A DNA stretch of 64,000 nt from an uncultured Devosia sp. (GTDB lineage Bacteria; Pseudomonadota; Alphaproteobacteria; Rhizobiales; Devosiaceae). Below, piece after piece: positions 16,415-24,980 of this stretch (positions are counted from its first letter, which is position 1; each line of letters begins with the position of its first letter). The DNA lies in the NCBI RefSeq assembly GCF_963517015.1, contig NZ_CAUQDV010000001.1, forward strand, positions 1,742,001 to 1,806,000, written 5' to 3'. The translations under genes were made by a program, and so were the position numbers. A model generated the notes under the pieces. The model saw only the letters and a list, made by a program, of their open reading frames with translations, searched no databases and was not told the origin of the DNA.

Positions 16415-17536
16415 ATGCCTTGGGAGAATAACGGAGGCGGGGGTGGCCGCGGAAATAATGGCGGCCCCTGGGGGCAAGCGCCCGGTGGTGGTGGCGGCGG
16501 TGGTCCGCGCCGGCCTGGTGGCGGCAATACGCCCAACCTCGAGGATATTCTCAATCGCGGTCGCGATCAGTTCAAGGGCGGCGTTCCGGGTGGCCGCTGG
16601 GCCATTGTCGGCGGCCTGCTGGCGCTGATTGCCTTCTGGGGCGTCAATTCGGTCTATACGATCAATTCGAGTGAAGTGGGCGTTGAATCCCGCTTCGGCG
16701 CGCCCAAGCCGGAGCTGTCCGGCGAAGGCCTGCACTTCCTGATCTGGCCGATCGAGAGCGTCGAGCGCGTACCGCTGACCCTCAATCAGACCCAGATCGG
16801 TACGGCTGGCGCGGCGACGCAGAGCCGCAACACTGCCGGTGGCGCCAGCGACGGCATGATGCTGTCGGGCGACCAGAATATCGTTTCCGTGCAGTTCTCG
16901 GTGTTCTGGGCGATCAACGAGCCGATCGACTATCTGTTCAACGTCCGCGACCAGGAAGCCATGATCCGCTATGCAGCGGAAAGCGCGATGCGCGAAGTGG
17001 TTGGCCGCCGTCCGGCGCAGGAAGTCTATTCGGACGACCGTGCCGGCATCCAGACCGAAGTGCTGGGCATTATCCGTGGCGTGCTCGAAAGCTATGGCCT
17101 GGGCGTCAATGTAACCCAGGTGCTGATCGAAAATGCCGGTCCGCCGGCCGAAGTCATCGATGCCTTCAACGAAGTGCAGCGTGCCCGCCAGGACGAAACG
17201 CGCCTGCAGGAAGAAGCCCGTTCCTACGCCAATACCCTTCTGGGTGATGCGCGTGGCCGTGCGGCAGCCCTGCGCGAAGACGCGGCTGCCTACACCAACC
17301 GCGTGGTGCAGGAAGCAACCGGTGAGGCCGAGCGCTTCAACGCCATCTACGCCGAATATGTCAACGCTCCCGAAGTGACCCGCAAGCGTCTGTTCCTTGA
17401 AACCATGGAAGAAGTGCTGGGCGGTTCCGAGAAGGTGCTGGTCGAGACCGGTGCCGGTGGCCAGGGGGTCGTGCCCTATCTGCCGCTGCCCGAGCTGCGC
17501 TCGCGCGCCACGACCACTACGCCGGCGGGGAACTAA
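16415..17536 (+). CDS. hflK: FtsH protease modulator HflK
   Basis: One half of the HflKC complex, an SPFH/prohibitin-type cage around the FtsH protease in the inner membrane, facing the periplasm. 373 aa from the ATG at 16415, which follows AAAGGA; the TTG 18 bp upstream is a worse start. A Gly-rich cytosolic N-terminus (residues about 5-35) leads to one membrane segment (about 63-85), then the SPFH domain (SSEVGVESRFGAPKPELSGEGLHFLIWPIE) and a helical coiled-coil region (EVQRARQDETRLQEEARSYAN). hflC follows after 3 bp. The 50 bp before it contains a TATATAAA-like stretch that could be a separate promoter. Confidence 0.97.
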   Translation: MPWENNGGGGGRGNNGGPWGQAPGGGGGGGPRRPGGGNTPNLEDILNRGRDQFKGGVPGGRWAIVGGLLALIAFWGVNSVYTINSSEVGVESRFGAPKPELSGEGLHFLIWPIESVERVPLTLNQTQIGTAGAATQSRNTAGGASDGMMLSGDQNIVSVQFSVFWAINEPIDYLFNVRDQEAMIRYAAESAMREVVGRRPAQEVYSDDRAGIQTEVLGIIRGVLESYGLGVNVTQVLIENAGPPAEVIDAFNEVQRARQDETRLQEEARSYANTLLGDARGRAAALREDAAAYTNRVVQEATGEAERFNAIYAEYVNAPEVTRKRLFLETMEEVLGGSEKVLVETGAGGQGVVPYLPLPELRSRATTTTPAGN

Positions 17537-17539
17537 GCC

Positions 17540-18631
17540 ATGAACAATCGTCTCGTTATCATTGGCGTCGTCGTTCTCGCCGCTCTCTACGTGTTCTTCT
17601 CGTCGATCTATATCGTCAACGAGCGCGAGCAGGGCATTGTCACGCGCTTCGGCCAGATCACCGATATTCGCACCGAGCCGGGCGTCTATTTCAAGATCCC
17701 GACCGACTTCATCGACCGCGTGCAGCTGATCGAAGATCGCCTGCTGCGCTATGACATTGCCAATATGCGCGTGCAGGTTTCGGGCAATGCCTTCTATCAG
17801 GTTGATGCCTTCCTGACCTACAAGATCGCCGATGCTCGCCTGTTCCGTCAGTTGGCTACCGGTCAGCTTTCGGTGGCCGAGGATCGTATCGGCGCCAGCC
17901 TCGACTCGGCCCTGCGTCAGGTCTATGCGGCTCGCGAGTTCAACGCAGCCCTGAGCGACCAGCGCGCCCAGATGATGCAGGAAACCCGCGACCTGATCCG
18001 TCCGGATCTGGCCCAGATCGGTATCGACATTGTCGACGTCCGTATCCTGCGCACCGATCTCGACCAGGATGTTTCGGCCACGACCTTCGAGCGCATGCGC
18101 GCCGAACGTCTTGCCGAAGCCGCGCTGCTGCGTGCCCGTGGTCAGGAACAGGCTCAGTCGCTTCGCGCTATCGCCGACCGTCAGGCCGTCGAAATCGTGG
18201 CTGCGGCAACCCGTGACTCGGAAATCATCCGTGGTACGGGCGATGCCGAGCGCAACCGTCTGTTTGCGGCAGCCTATGGCCAGGACCAGGAATTCTTCGA
18301 GTTCTTCCGTTCGATGGAAGCCTATCGTGCGTCGCTGGCCAATAGCGGCACGACGATGGTTCTGTCGCCGGAGAGCGAATTCTTCCGCTACTTTGGTTCC
18401 AATGGCAGCCTGCCGCCGCGTAACGAGAACCTGGCAGCGCCGGTCCAGCCCACTGCTGCGCCGATCACGACACCTGCAACCGACGAGCCGGCGCTCGATG
18501 GCTTGGGCATCGAGGATTCGGCTGCCCCGACCATGACGCTGGAAGACGGTTCGGAACTGTCGCCGACCGTGGGGACCGAGATTCCCACGCCGGCTGAAGC
18601 TCCGGCTCCTGCCGAGGCACCGGCTCCGTAA
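17540..18631 (+). CDS. hflC: FtsH protease modulator HflC
   Basis: Partner of HflK. 363 aa: N-terminal signal-anchor (about 4-24), SPFH domain starting IVNEREQGIVTRFGQITDI, the highly conserved DRLLRYD and ISQ-like DVRILRTDLDQDVSATTFERM, and the coiled coil rich in ERLAEAALLRARGQEQAQ. It is about 30-60 residues longer than usual. The extra is a Pro/Ala/Thr-rich low-complexity tail (from about 300) ending in PAEAPAPAEAPAP. In many relatives DUF2065 and degP genes follow; here a terminator and a palindromic repeat follow instead. Confidence 0.97.
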   Translation: MNNRLVIIGVVVLAALYVFFSSIYIVNEREQGIVTRFGQITDIRTEPGVYFKIPTDFIDRVQLIEDRLLRYDIANMRVQVSGNAFYQVDAFLTYKIADARLFRQLATGQLSVAEDRIGASLDSALRQVYAAREFNAALSDQRAQMMQETRDLIRPDLAQIGIDIVDVRILRTDLDQDVSATTFERMRAERLAEAALLRARGQEQAQSLRAIADRQAVEIVAAATRDSEIIRGTGDAERNRLFAAAYGQDQEFFEFFRSMEAYRASLANSGTTMVLSPESEFFRYFGSNGSLPPRNENLAAPVQPTAAPITTPATDEPALDGLGIEDSAAPTMTLEDGSELSPTVGTEIPTPAEAPAPAEAPAP

Positions 18632-18650
18632 GCTGTTGCAATGACCATGA

Positions 18651-18679
18651 AAAAGCCGGCGCTCTGCGCCGGCTTTTTT
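18651..18679 (+). terminator. Intrinsic terminator after hflC
   Basis: A 12-bp stem AAAAGCCGGCGC / GCGCCGGCTTTT with a TCT loop and a T6 tail, 20 bp after the hflC stop. Confidence 0.93.
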
Positions 18680-18715
18680 GTTTTGAAGTGTGCATCGAGC
18701 TCTCAACATACTCGA

Positions 18716-18846
18716 TGTCATCCCGGCCTTGAGCCGGGATCCATCTCGAGATGGCTGTTCTGCCGCGAGGTATTCGCGTTCGTCACAACGACCTTGCGGC
18801 CGTGACACGATCTCGGGATGGGCCCCGGCTCAAGGCCGGGGTGACA
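18716..18846. repeat. Long intergenic inverted repeat, TCATCCCGGCC family, copy 1
   Basis: The left arm (tgtcatcccggccttgagcc and on through gggatccat) and the right arm (atgggccccggctcaaggcc and on through ggggtgacac) are near-complementary, separated by about 75 bp of variable sequence with its own short dyads. The same element recurs at 56638-56769, and a shortened form lies at 45907-45959. It holds no coding frame. The structure resembles the short palindromic or MITE-like intergenic elements common in alphaproteobacteria. Confidence 0.88.
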
Positions 18847-18910
18847 CCGTGGTTGGGGCGCTAGAAGTGGCCAGTTCAGGCATTCATCTCTGTGCGCGAC
18901 GCGACCGATC

Positions 18911-19783
18911 CTAGCGCACGATTTCTTCGTCGCTGTAGCCCTGGAGATAGAGCAGGGCGGTGAGGTCGCCGTGGTCGATGCGGATGCCGGCTTCCGCCGC
19001 CACGGCGGGCTTGGCGTGGAGCGCGACGCCGAAGCCGGCGATGCGGATCATGTCGAGATCATTGGCGCCATCTCCGACGGCGATGGTCTGGCTGAGAGGG
19101 ACGTTGCGCTCGGCGGCGAGGGCGATGAGGCGCTCGCGCTTGGTGTTCTTGTCGACGATGGGCTTGGTGACGGTGCCGGTCAGCGCATCGCCGTCAAATT
19201 CGAGAACATTGGCAATGGCTTCGTGGAAGCCGATGCGCTTGCCGAAATGGTCGGCGAAGAAGGTGAAGCCGCCCGAGACCAGCGACGTATAGGCGCCATA
19301 TTCCTTCATGGTCTGGACCAGAGCGCGGCCACCCGAGGCCAGGGTGATGTTTTCGCGGCGGATTTCCTCGATGACCTTGCGCTTGAGGCCTTTCAGCAGG
19401 GCGACGCGGGTATCGAGGGCCTCTTCGAAATCGAGTTCGCCGCGCATGGCGCGGTCGGTGATGTCGGCGACCTGGTCCTTGATGCCGAGGGCGGCGGCGA
19501 GTTCGTCGATACATTCCTCGTTGATCATGGTGGAGTCCATGTCAGCGATCAGGATCTGCTTGCGGCGATTTTCCTGAGGCACGACAGCTGCATCGACCTT
19601 GCGATTGCCGATCACCTGACGCGCAAGTCCGAGCGTGTCGGTTGACTTCGGCTCGATGATCTCGCAGGCAATGGCGTGGTTCAGCCAGTTGAGTTCGCCG
19701 CCGGTTTCCTTGACGACGGCAGCGGCCAGGGCCGGGTCGAGTTCGGAATCGGTCGGATTGGCAATGAGGCAAAGGACTGACAT
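18911..19783 (-). CDS. serB: Phosphoserine phosphatase
   Basis: Last step of serine synthesis: phosphoserine to serine plus phosphate. 290 aa, with an N-terminal ACT-like region (1-70) and a HAD-superfamily catalytic domain. The HAD motifs are DMDSTMINEECIDELA (nucleophile Asp81, acid Asp83), SGGFTFF for motif II Ser, Lys in the PIVDKNTKRE region and GDGANDLDMI for the metal-binding acids. The gene is divergent from miaA with only 27 bp between starts, so the two promoters must overlap the opposing 5' ends. Confidence 0.97.
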   Translation of the reverse strand: MSVLCLIANPTDSELDPALAAAVVKETGGELNWLNHAIACEIIEPKSTDTLGLARQVIGNRKVDAAVVPQENRRKQILIADMDSTMINEECIDELAAALGIKDQVADITDRAMRGELDFEEALDTRVALLKGLKRKVIEEIRRENITLASGGRALVQTMKEYGAYTSLVSGGFTFFADHFGKRIGFHEAIANVLEFDGDALTGTVTKPIVDKNTKRERLIALAAERNVPLSQTIAVGDGANDLDMIRIAGFGVALHAKPAVAAEAGIRIDHGDLTALLYLQGYSDEEIVR

Positions 19784-19810
19784 GACGACTTATTTTCCGG
19801 GGAGAGCTGG

Positions 19811-20695
19811 GTGACGGTCCGTGGTCGTGCGGTGCTGATAGCGGGTCCGACTGCGAGCGGCAAGTCGGCGCTGGCGCTGGAGATGGCGCGGGCGCGGGGT
19901 GGCGTGGTCATCAATGCTGACTCGATGCAGATCTACGATACGCTGCAAGTGGTTACGGCGCGGCCGAGCGACGGGGAGATGGGGCAGGCGGAGCATCGGC
20001 TGTATGGCACGGTGCTGGCCGCGACGCGGTTCTCGACCGGCCAGTGGCTGACGGCGGTTGGCGAGGTCATGGATGCGGCCGAGCCTGGGCGGGAGCTGAT
20101 TTTCGTTGGCGGGACAGGGCTTTACTTCGATGCCTTGCTGAATGGATTCGCCGATGTGCCAGAGGTGCCGGCGGAGGTCGTATTGCAAGTGCAGGAAGAG
20201 GTCGCACAACTTTCGGGCGACGAGCGGCTGGAATTGCTGCGCCGGGAAGACCCGGAAACGGCCGAAAGGCTGAAAGTTGCGGACCCTCAACGGGTTACGC
20301 GGGCGCTCGCGGTGAAGCGGGCGACGGGGCAGAAACTGTCCAGTTTTCAGGGCCAGCATGCTGGACGACTTCTTGCGGACCTGACGGTGGAGCGGCTGGT
20401 GCTCGACCCGGAGCGGGATGTGCTGCGCGATCGGATCACGCGACGCTTTGCAAAGATGTTTGAATCGGGGGCGGTGGAAGAGGTCGAGGCGCTGCTGGCG
20501 ATGGGGATCGATCCATCGCTGCCGGTGATGAAGGCGATCGGGGTGCGGGAGATCGGCGACTGGCTCGAAGGCAAGATCAGCCAGGACGAGGCGATCAGCA
20601 TGGCGACCATCGCGACCCATCAGTACGCGAAGCGGCAGCGGACGTGGTTCCGCAACCGCTTCAGTGATTGGCCTCGGTCGATACCCGACTACTGA
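19811..20695 (+). CDS. miaA: tRNA dimethylallyltransferase
   Basis: Adds the isopentenyl group to A37 of tRNAs reading UNN codons. 294 aa from a GTG start, preceded by GGGGAGAG 5 nt upstream. The P-loop GPTASGKS is at residues 12-19. Asp in INADSMQIY and the TARPSDGEM switch follow, then the FVGGTGLYFDALLNG segment and the C-terminal QYAKRQRTWFRNRF typical of MiaA. The stop overlaps the end of the convergent MATE gene by 7 bp. Confidence 0.97.
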   Translation: MTVRGRAVLIAGPTASGKSALALEMARARGGVVINADSMQIYDTLQVVTARPSDGEMGQAEHRLYGTVLAATRFSTGQWLTAVGEVMDAAEPGRELIFVGGTGLYFDALLNGFADVPEVPAEVVLQVQEEVAQLSGDERLELLRREDPETAERLKVADPQRVTRALAVKRATGQKLSSFQGQHAGRLLADLTVERLVLDPERDVLRDRITRRFAKMFESGAVEEVEALLAMGIDPSLPVMKAIGVREIGDWLEGKISQDEAISMATIATHQYAKRQRTWFRNRFSDWPRSIPDY

Positions 20696-22101
20696 CGCGG
20701 CCGGAGCAGACCCAGGCGTTCACGCATGGCGAAGCGGGTCACGAGGACCACGGCGACAAAGGCCAGACCGACGGCGAGGCCGATCCAGATGCCGAGGCCG
20801 CGCCAGCCGAGGACAATGCCCAGAATGTAGGATGTGGGCATGCCGACGGCCCAATAGCCCAGGATGGCGAGCATCATGGGAACCTTGGTGTCGCCCAGGC
20901 CACGCAGCGCGTTGGCGGCGACGACCTGCGCGCCGTCGACGAGCTGGAACACGCCTGCGACGATAAGGAAAGTCGCGGCCAGCGCCAGCGGCGTGGCATT
21001 GGCCGGCACGCCGGGATCGAGGAAGAGCGCGGCGATGAAGGGGCCGGCGGTGAGGAATAGGATGCAGGACAGCGCCATGAAGCCGGTGCCCAGGGCAAAG
21101 GCGGTCCAGCCGGCGCGGCGGATGGCCTCTGGATCGCTGCGCCCATAGGCCATGCCGACGCGCACGCTGGCGGCGACGCCCAGGCCCATGGGCACCATGA
21201 AGGCCATGGAAGCGCATTGCAGGGCGATGGCATGGGCGGCCATTTCATTGGTGCCCAGCTTCATCATCATCATGCCGGCGGCGGTGAAGAGACCGACCTC
21301 GGCCACGACGGTGAGGCCGATCGGGGTGCCGATGCGGAAAATCTCGCGGAAGCGCGGCCAGTCGGGTTTCCAGAAGCGCAGCAGGACGTGGAAGCGCTTG
21401 AGGCGGCGGTGGCGCAGCACATAGCCGACAAACATGGCGAACATGACAATGTTGGTGGTGAGCGTTGCGATGGCCGCGCCTCGGAGTTCCAGTCGCGGGA
21501 AGCCAAAGTGGCCGAAGATCAGCACCCAGGCGATGGCGGCATTGATGATCACGCCGAGCACGGTGATGACCAGAATGGCGCGCGTGGCATCGAAGGCCGA
21601 GAGCAGCGAGCGGAAGGCGATGATGCCAAGGGCGGGAAACATCGACCAGGCGAGGATCTGGATGAAGGGTTCGGCCATGTCGACGGCGGCGGCATCCTGA
21701 CCCATGAGGGCCATGATGGGGCGCATCTGCAAGACGATGGGTACGAGGATGATCCCCAGGAGGATGGCGGCCCAGCAGCCCTGGCGGACGATGCGACGGA
21801 CGGCCTTGATGTCGCGTGCGCCACGGGCCTGGGCAACCAGTGGGGCAACGGCGCCGACGAGGCCGATGCCGCCGACGAGAAAGGGCATCATGAATGTGGT
21901 GCCCAGGGTCCCGGCCGCGAGATAGGTGGAGCCAAGCCAGCCGAGCAGGATGACGTCGGTGGTGTGGAGTGCGTTTTGGGCCAGCTGCGCGATGACCAGC
22001 GGCCAGGCCAGGGCAAAGGTAGCGCGCAACTCGGCGGTCCAGCTCGCGGCGTCGGTGATACGTGCGGCGGCGCCGGGCGCAGCCGTGATGTGGTCAGTCA
22101 T
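20689..22101 (-). CDS. MATE family efflux transporter (NorM-like)
   Basis: Twelve-helix inner-membrane antiporter expected to export drugs or organic cations using Na+ or H+. 470 aa. MATE signatures are WPLVIAQLAQNALHTTDVILLGWLGSTYLAAGTLG in the first repeat, VAPLVAQARGARDIKAVRRIVRQG, the second-half start FRIGTPIGLTVVAEVGLFTAAGMMMMKLGTNEMAAHAIALQ, and VRVGMAYGRSDPEAIRRAG. Both six-helix repeats are complete. It is divergent from the DUF423 gene, and no regulator is adjacent. Confidence 0.93.
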   Translation of the reverse strand: MTDHITAAPGAAARITDAASWTAELRATFALAWPLVIAQLAQNALHTTDVILLGWLGSTYLAAGTLGTTFMMPFLVGGIGLVGAVAPLVAQARGARDIKAVRRIVRQGCWAAILLGIILVPIVLQMRPIMALMGQDAAAVDMAEPFIQILAWSMFPALGIIAFRSLLSAFDATRAILVITVLGVIINAAIAWVLIFGHFGFPRLELRGAAIATLTTNIVMFAMFVGYVLRHRRLKRFHVLLRFWKPDWPRFREIFRIGTPIGLTVVAEVGLFTAAGMMMMKLGTNEMAAHAIALQCASMAFMVPMGLGVAASVRVGMAYGRSDPEAIRRAGWTAFALGTGFMALSCILFLTAGPFIAALFLDPGVPANATPLALAATFLIVAGVFQLVDGAQVVAANALRGLGDTKVPMMLAILGYWAVGMPTSYILGIVLGWRGLGIWIGLAVGLAFVAVVLVTRFAMRERLGLLRPRQ

Positions 22102-22167
22102 TTCAGTGTCCTACTCGCGACGCTTGGTCTAGAGGAAAGCCGTCATGTGCGGAAGAGGGCTGGGTGA

Positions 22168-22533
22168 ATGGACGAAAGACGCGGGATGGATCGGGGTGTG
22201 CTGCTGGCTCTGGCCGGGCTGATCGGGGCCGTGGGCGTAGCGAGTGCGGCAGCAGCGTCGCATGGCGAGTCGCGCAATCTGGGATCGATCGCCATGATCG
22301 GGCTGGCGCATGGGCCGGTGCTTGTCGCCCTGGCGCTGGCGGGGCAGGGGCGGCTATTGGGCGTGGCCAGCTGGCTGATTGCCGCGGGCACTGTGCTGTT
22401 CGCCGGCGATCTGGGCGTGCGCGAATGGCTGGGACACGGGCTTTTTCCCGGCGCCGCACCGATCGGTGGAATGGGCATGATCGTGGGCTGGCTGGCCTTA
22501 ATTCCGGCCTCTTTCAAACTAGTGATGCGCTAG
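22168..22533 (+). CDS. DUF423 family small membrane protein
   Basis: 121 aa with four predicted membrane helices. DUF423 (YgdD-like) members share a start of the form LALAGLIGAVGVASAAAASHG, a middle SWLIAAGTVLFAGDLGVREWLG and an end APIGGMGMIVGWLALIPAS; all three are clear here. AGAGGG lies 8 nt before the chosen ATG; a second ATG at 22186 is possible. Function is unknown in the family. Followed by a short dispersed repeat. Confidence 0.85.
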   Translation: MDERRGMDRGVLLALAGLIGAVGVASAAAASHGESRNLGSIAMIGLAHGPVLVALALAGQGRLLGVASWLIAAGTVLFAGDLGVREWLGHGLFPGAAPIGGMGMIVGWLALIPASFKLVMR

Positions 22534-22579
22534 AGCCAGCAGCGTTCTTCGAAGCGCTGACGGCTCTCGTTTCTTGTCT

Positions 22580-22631
22580 GTCGCATTTTCGAACCGAGAA
22601 AGTGGAAGCCACTTTCTCTGAAAATGCTCCG
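22580..22631. repeat. Dispersed 50-bp palindromic repeat, copy 1
   Basis: A core of the form cgaaccg-N-aaagtgg...ccacttt-N-tgaaaa-Ngctcc. It aligns with copies at 27241-27293 and 49939-49991. This copy has the best inner stem (GAAAGTGG aag CCACTTTC). It is non-coding. The style matches the short palindromic repeats scattered between genes in Hyphomicrobiales. Confidence 0.82.
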
Positions 22632-22722
22632 GGGTTGCGTTTTATTAATATTTCCCCGGATTCAGCCGGAACCAAAGTCGCAACCACGCATTTTTGATTT
22701 CGATAGTCCTGGAGGGTTTCCA

Positions 22723-22995
22723 ATGCATAAAATTTTGATCATCGCCGCCACTTGCCTGTCCCTGGCCGCCTGCACCACCACCCAGCAGGGTGCTACCGTC
22801 GGCGCCGTTGGTGGCGGCCTGATTGGTGCTGCCGCTGGTGGCAGCGTGCTGAGCACCGCTGTTGGTGCTGGTGTTGGTGCCGTTGTCGGCGCTGCAGCCG
22901 GTGAAGTCGTCGGCCGCTCGAGCTCGGGCTCGAACATCTGTATCTACCAGCGCCCCGATGGCAGCCGCTACCGCGACACCTGCCCGCGCGGCTAA
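22723..22995 (+). CDS. Glycine-zipper lipoprotein, 90 aa
   Basis: Start chosen at 22723, where GGAGGG lies 7 nt upstream and a lipoprotein signal begins. The lipobox is LAAC with the lipidated Cys near residue 18. Residues about 25-70 form a Gly/Ala glycine-zipper (GATVGAVGGGLIGAAAGGS, VGAGVGAVVGAAAGEVVG), which packs as membrane-associated helices. The C-terminus has a YMGR-like CIYQRPDGSRYRDTC segment with two Cys that could pair. Such proteins resemble the 17-kDa/OsmB-type outer-membrane lipoproteins. A terminator follows. Confidence 0.85.
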   Translation: MHKILIIAATCLSLAACTTTQQGATVGAVGGGLIGAAAGGSVLSTAVGAGVGAVVGAAAGEVVGRSSSGSNICIYQRPDGSRYRDTCPRG

Positions 22996-23045
22996 AGAAG
23001 TTGCAGCATCGCCCCATGCTGCACGCGCCCCTTGCGGCGCCAGAG

Positions 23046-23080
23046 CACCCGGCCAGGAAGTCCTGGACGGGTGTTTCTTA
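23046..23080 (+). terminator. Likely terminator of the lipoprotein gene
   Basis: CACCC...CCAGG / CCTGG...GGGTG stem with a bulge, then TTTCTTATT. A second perfect 8-bp hairpin (TGCAGCAT/ATGCTGCA) lies just before it at 23002-23023. Confidence 0.7.
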
Positions 23081-23280
23081 TTCTGACGAAACGCCTTGAA
23101 CTTCTGACGGGGCGACGTCATATTCCAGCATTACGAAACACACTGTCGCGCCTTATCTAACGACCGGCCTGCCGGACATTGGCTAAATCCTGATCGGTGA
23201 ATCGTAAGCCGGGTGCTGTTTTAGGTGCCCGTTTTCAAGCTAACCGCTGCGGCGGTACGTTCTACGAGGGACATCTTTCT

Positions 23281-23496
23281 ATGGCTGCCATTACCGGTAC
23301 CGTCAAATTCTTCAACACCACCAAGGGCTTCGGCTTTATTTCGCCGGAAAATGGTGAAAAGGACGCATTCGTGCACATCTCGGCCGTTCAGCGTTCGGGC
23401 CTGCAGGGCCTTTATGAAGGCGACAAGGTTACCTATGAGCTGGAAACCGGCCGTGACGGCAAGGTCTCCGCGACCAACATCACGCTGCTCAGCTAA
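23281..23496 (+). CDS. Cold-shock domain protein (CspA family)
   Basis: 71-aa single cold-shock domain that binds single-stranded RNA/DNA. RNP1 is KGFGFIS and RNP2 is AFVHIS. The ATG at 23281 begins the canonical MAAITGTVKFFN; the longer open frame upstream is untranslated leader. The gap from the previous gene is 285 bp with a T-rich segment. That is consistent with the long structured 5' leaders of csp genes, although no specific thermosensor can be assigned by eye. Followed by a strong terminator. Confidence 0.95.
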   Translation: MAAITGTVKFFNTTKGFGFISPENGEKDAFVHISAVQRSGLQGLYEGDKVTYELETGRDGKVSATNITLLS

Positions 23497-23517
23497 GCGC
23501 GACAGCAAGACGACTGA

Positions 23518-23540
23518 AGGGCCCCGCGTGGGCCCTTTTT
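23518..23540. terminator. Intrinsic terminator of the cold-shock gene
   Basis: AGGGCCC-CGCGT-GGGCCCT followed by T4. It overlaps the stop codon of the convergent receiver-domain gene and may serve only the plus strand. Confidence 0.88.
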
Positions 23541-23955
23541 AGTTTGCGCTCGCCGATGCCAGCTGGAAGTCGGTCAACGGCTCGGACTGGTTCATCAGGT
23601 TGAGCAGCGTTGCGGCGAGGTGAGCATTGGGGAAGGGCTTGCTCAGCATGACGCTGTCCTTGACGCCTTCGGTCGCCCATTGCGCCGCAGCATTGCCTGA
23701 CATGTAAACCACGGCGATGCGTGCGTTTTTGGCCCGAGCATGGCGGGCGACCGACCAGCCATCGACCTCGCCGCCGAGACGGATATCGGTAACAAGGCAG
23801 GCGAAGCGATGCGGATCGCTGTCGATTTCAGCAAGTGCCGCAGTCGGATTCAGCGCCGAGAATACTTCGAAGCCCGCTTCCATCAACGCGTCTTCAACGC
23901 CGATCACGAGAATGGCCTCGTCCTCCACCAGGAGAACAACGGGCTTTTTGAGCAT
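23539..23955 (-). CDS. Stand-alone receiver-domain response regulator
   Basis: 138 aa from the ATG at 23955, with GGAGGC upstream; the frame is open 18 codons more but lacks a signal there. CheY-like receiver: acidic pair in LLVEDEAILV, phospho-acceptor Asp in CLVTDIRLGGEVDGW, Ser/Thr switch in VYMSGNA, and Lys in MLSKPF. No output domain. It lies 64 bp downstream of the LuxR-type gene on the same strand, so the two may be co-regulated. No cognate kinase is adjacent. Confidence 0.88.
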   Translation of the reverse strand: MLKKPVVLLVEDEAILVIGVEDALMEAGFEVFSALNPTAALAEIDSDPHRFACLVTDIRLGGEVDGWSVARHARAKNARIAVVYMSGNAAAQWATEGVKDSVMLSKPFPNAHLAATLLNLMNQSEPLTDFQLASASAN

Positions 23956-24019
23956 TAGGATGCGCCTCCAGCGCAAAGACTTGGCAGCAAGTGTATAGAT
24001 AGACCGCAAAGGCCGAATA

Positions 24020-24709
24020 CTACAACAAGTTCAGTCTTACCAAATTTGCAACCGTGTGCACACGATTGCGAGTGCCAAATTTTGCAGCAACATTGTCAGT
24101 ATGCTGATTGACTGTTCTTTCGGACATGCCAAGCAGCATGGCAATCTCTGGCGTCGTGTGGCCCTGGGCGGCCTTTTCCATCACCTGCATTTCGCGCGGT
24201 GTGAGATGGGCCTGACCCTTCTCGGCCTTGCGCGTCGACTGGAGCGCGGCAAACATCAGATAGGCTGCGGTATGGAGGCCGGCGATCTGCATGTGATGGA
24301 GTTCGGGCGTCCCAGCAAACTTGACGACGCCGGACAGGCCCGATTGCTGCATGATCGGGACCGCAACGCCCTCGAGCATGCCGAGCGATCTGGCTGCCTC
24401 GATGCAGATTTCGTCGCCGCCGAAGAATGTCGCATCAAAGCGACTGACTGCCGACATCTGCGCGAGGGTCTTGGTCAGTTCCACGCAGCGGGACACGAGA
24501 TATCGATCGATCTCCGCCGGCCAACGGCTGCGGCGGCCCGGGTCGCTATCGAGGACATCCGAAAAGGTCTTGAGGCCTGGGCCATATTCGATGGCGATGG
24601 CCGAATTGAAGCCGTACTGGTCGCAGATGTCTTCCAGCGCGATTTCGGCCGCATTGCGTGACGATGGCCGCTGCGCGTTATCCACCAGGCCTCGGACGAG
24701 TTCCAGCAT
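24020..24709 (-). CDS. LuxR-family regulator with autoinducer-binding-like domain (solo)
   Basis: 229 aa. The C-terminal HTH (residues about 168-229: LTPREMQVMEKAAQGHTTPEIAMLLGMSERTVNQHTDNVAAKFGTRNR) is a clear LuxR/GerE domain. The N-terminal 150 residues have the size and pattern of an acyl-homoserine-lactone domain (YGFNSAIAIEYGP, GVAVPIMQQSGLSGVVKFAG). However, I cannot place the canonical Trp/Tyr/Asp/Trp ligand set, and no luxI-type synthase is in the window. It probably responds to another ligand or to none. The NUDIX gene is divergent, 271 bp away. Confidence 0.85.
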   Translation of the reverse strand: MLELVRGLVDNAQRPSSRNAAEIALEDICDQYGFNSAIAIEYGPGLKTFSDVLDSDPGRRSRWPAEIDRYLVSRCVELTKTLAQMSAVSRFDATFFGGDEICIEAARSLGMLEGVAVPIMQQSGLSGVVKFAGTPELHHMQIAGLHTAAYLMFAALQSTRKAEKGQAHLTPREMQVMEKAAQGHTTPEIAMLLGMSERTVNQHTDNVAAKFGTRNRVHTVANLVRLNLL

Positions 24710-24980
24710 ACTACCCCCTGTCGATCTGTCCCGCGTCCATCAGGATGATCACGATAGCTATGTCTGCCTTATTTGTGGTTAATTTTGTGTAAGGATCGGC
24801 ACTTAATACGCTGCGGCCAAGCTCTTTTTCCTGCCCGGCGTCCCCGCTTCCGCGACAGTTTGGGCAATGTTTTCCGAGCGCGGACACGCGTAGCCTCGAT
24901 TGTGCAAGAGGTCGTTGCCGGGTCGACTCTGGTTAACCATTGGTGCATTGTCCGGCACAAGTCAGATGGAGGCGGGATCC

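Noticed and set aside
15803..18808. 1001-codon open frame on the minus strand across folA, hflK and hflC
   Set aside because: It is antisense to three certain genes, has an unnatural His/Arg/Asp-rich composition and no recognisable domain. Long antisense frames are expected in high-GC DNA with strong codon bias.
24710..24980. Possible CtrA sites (TTAACC, GGTTAA) before the NUDIX gene
   Set aside because: Only isolated half-sites; no TTAA-N7-TTAA pair with correct spacing.
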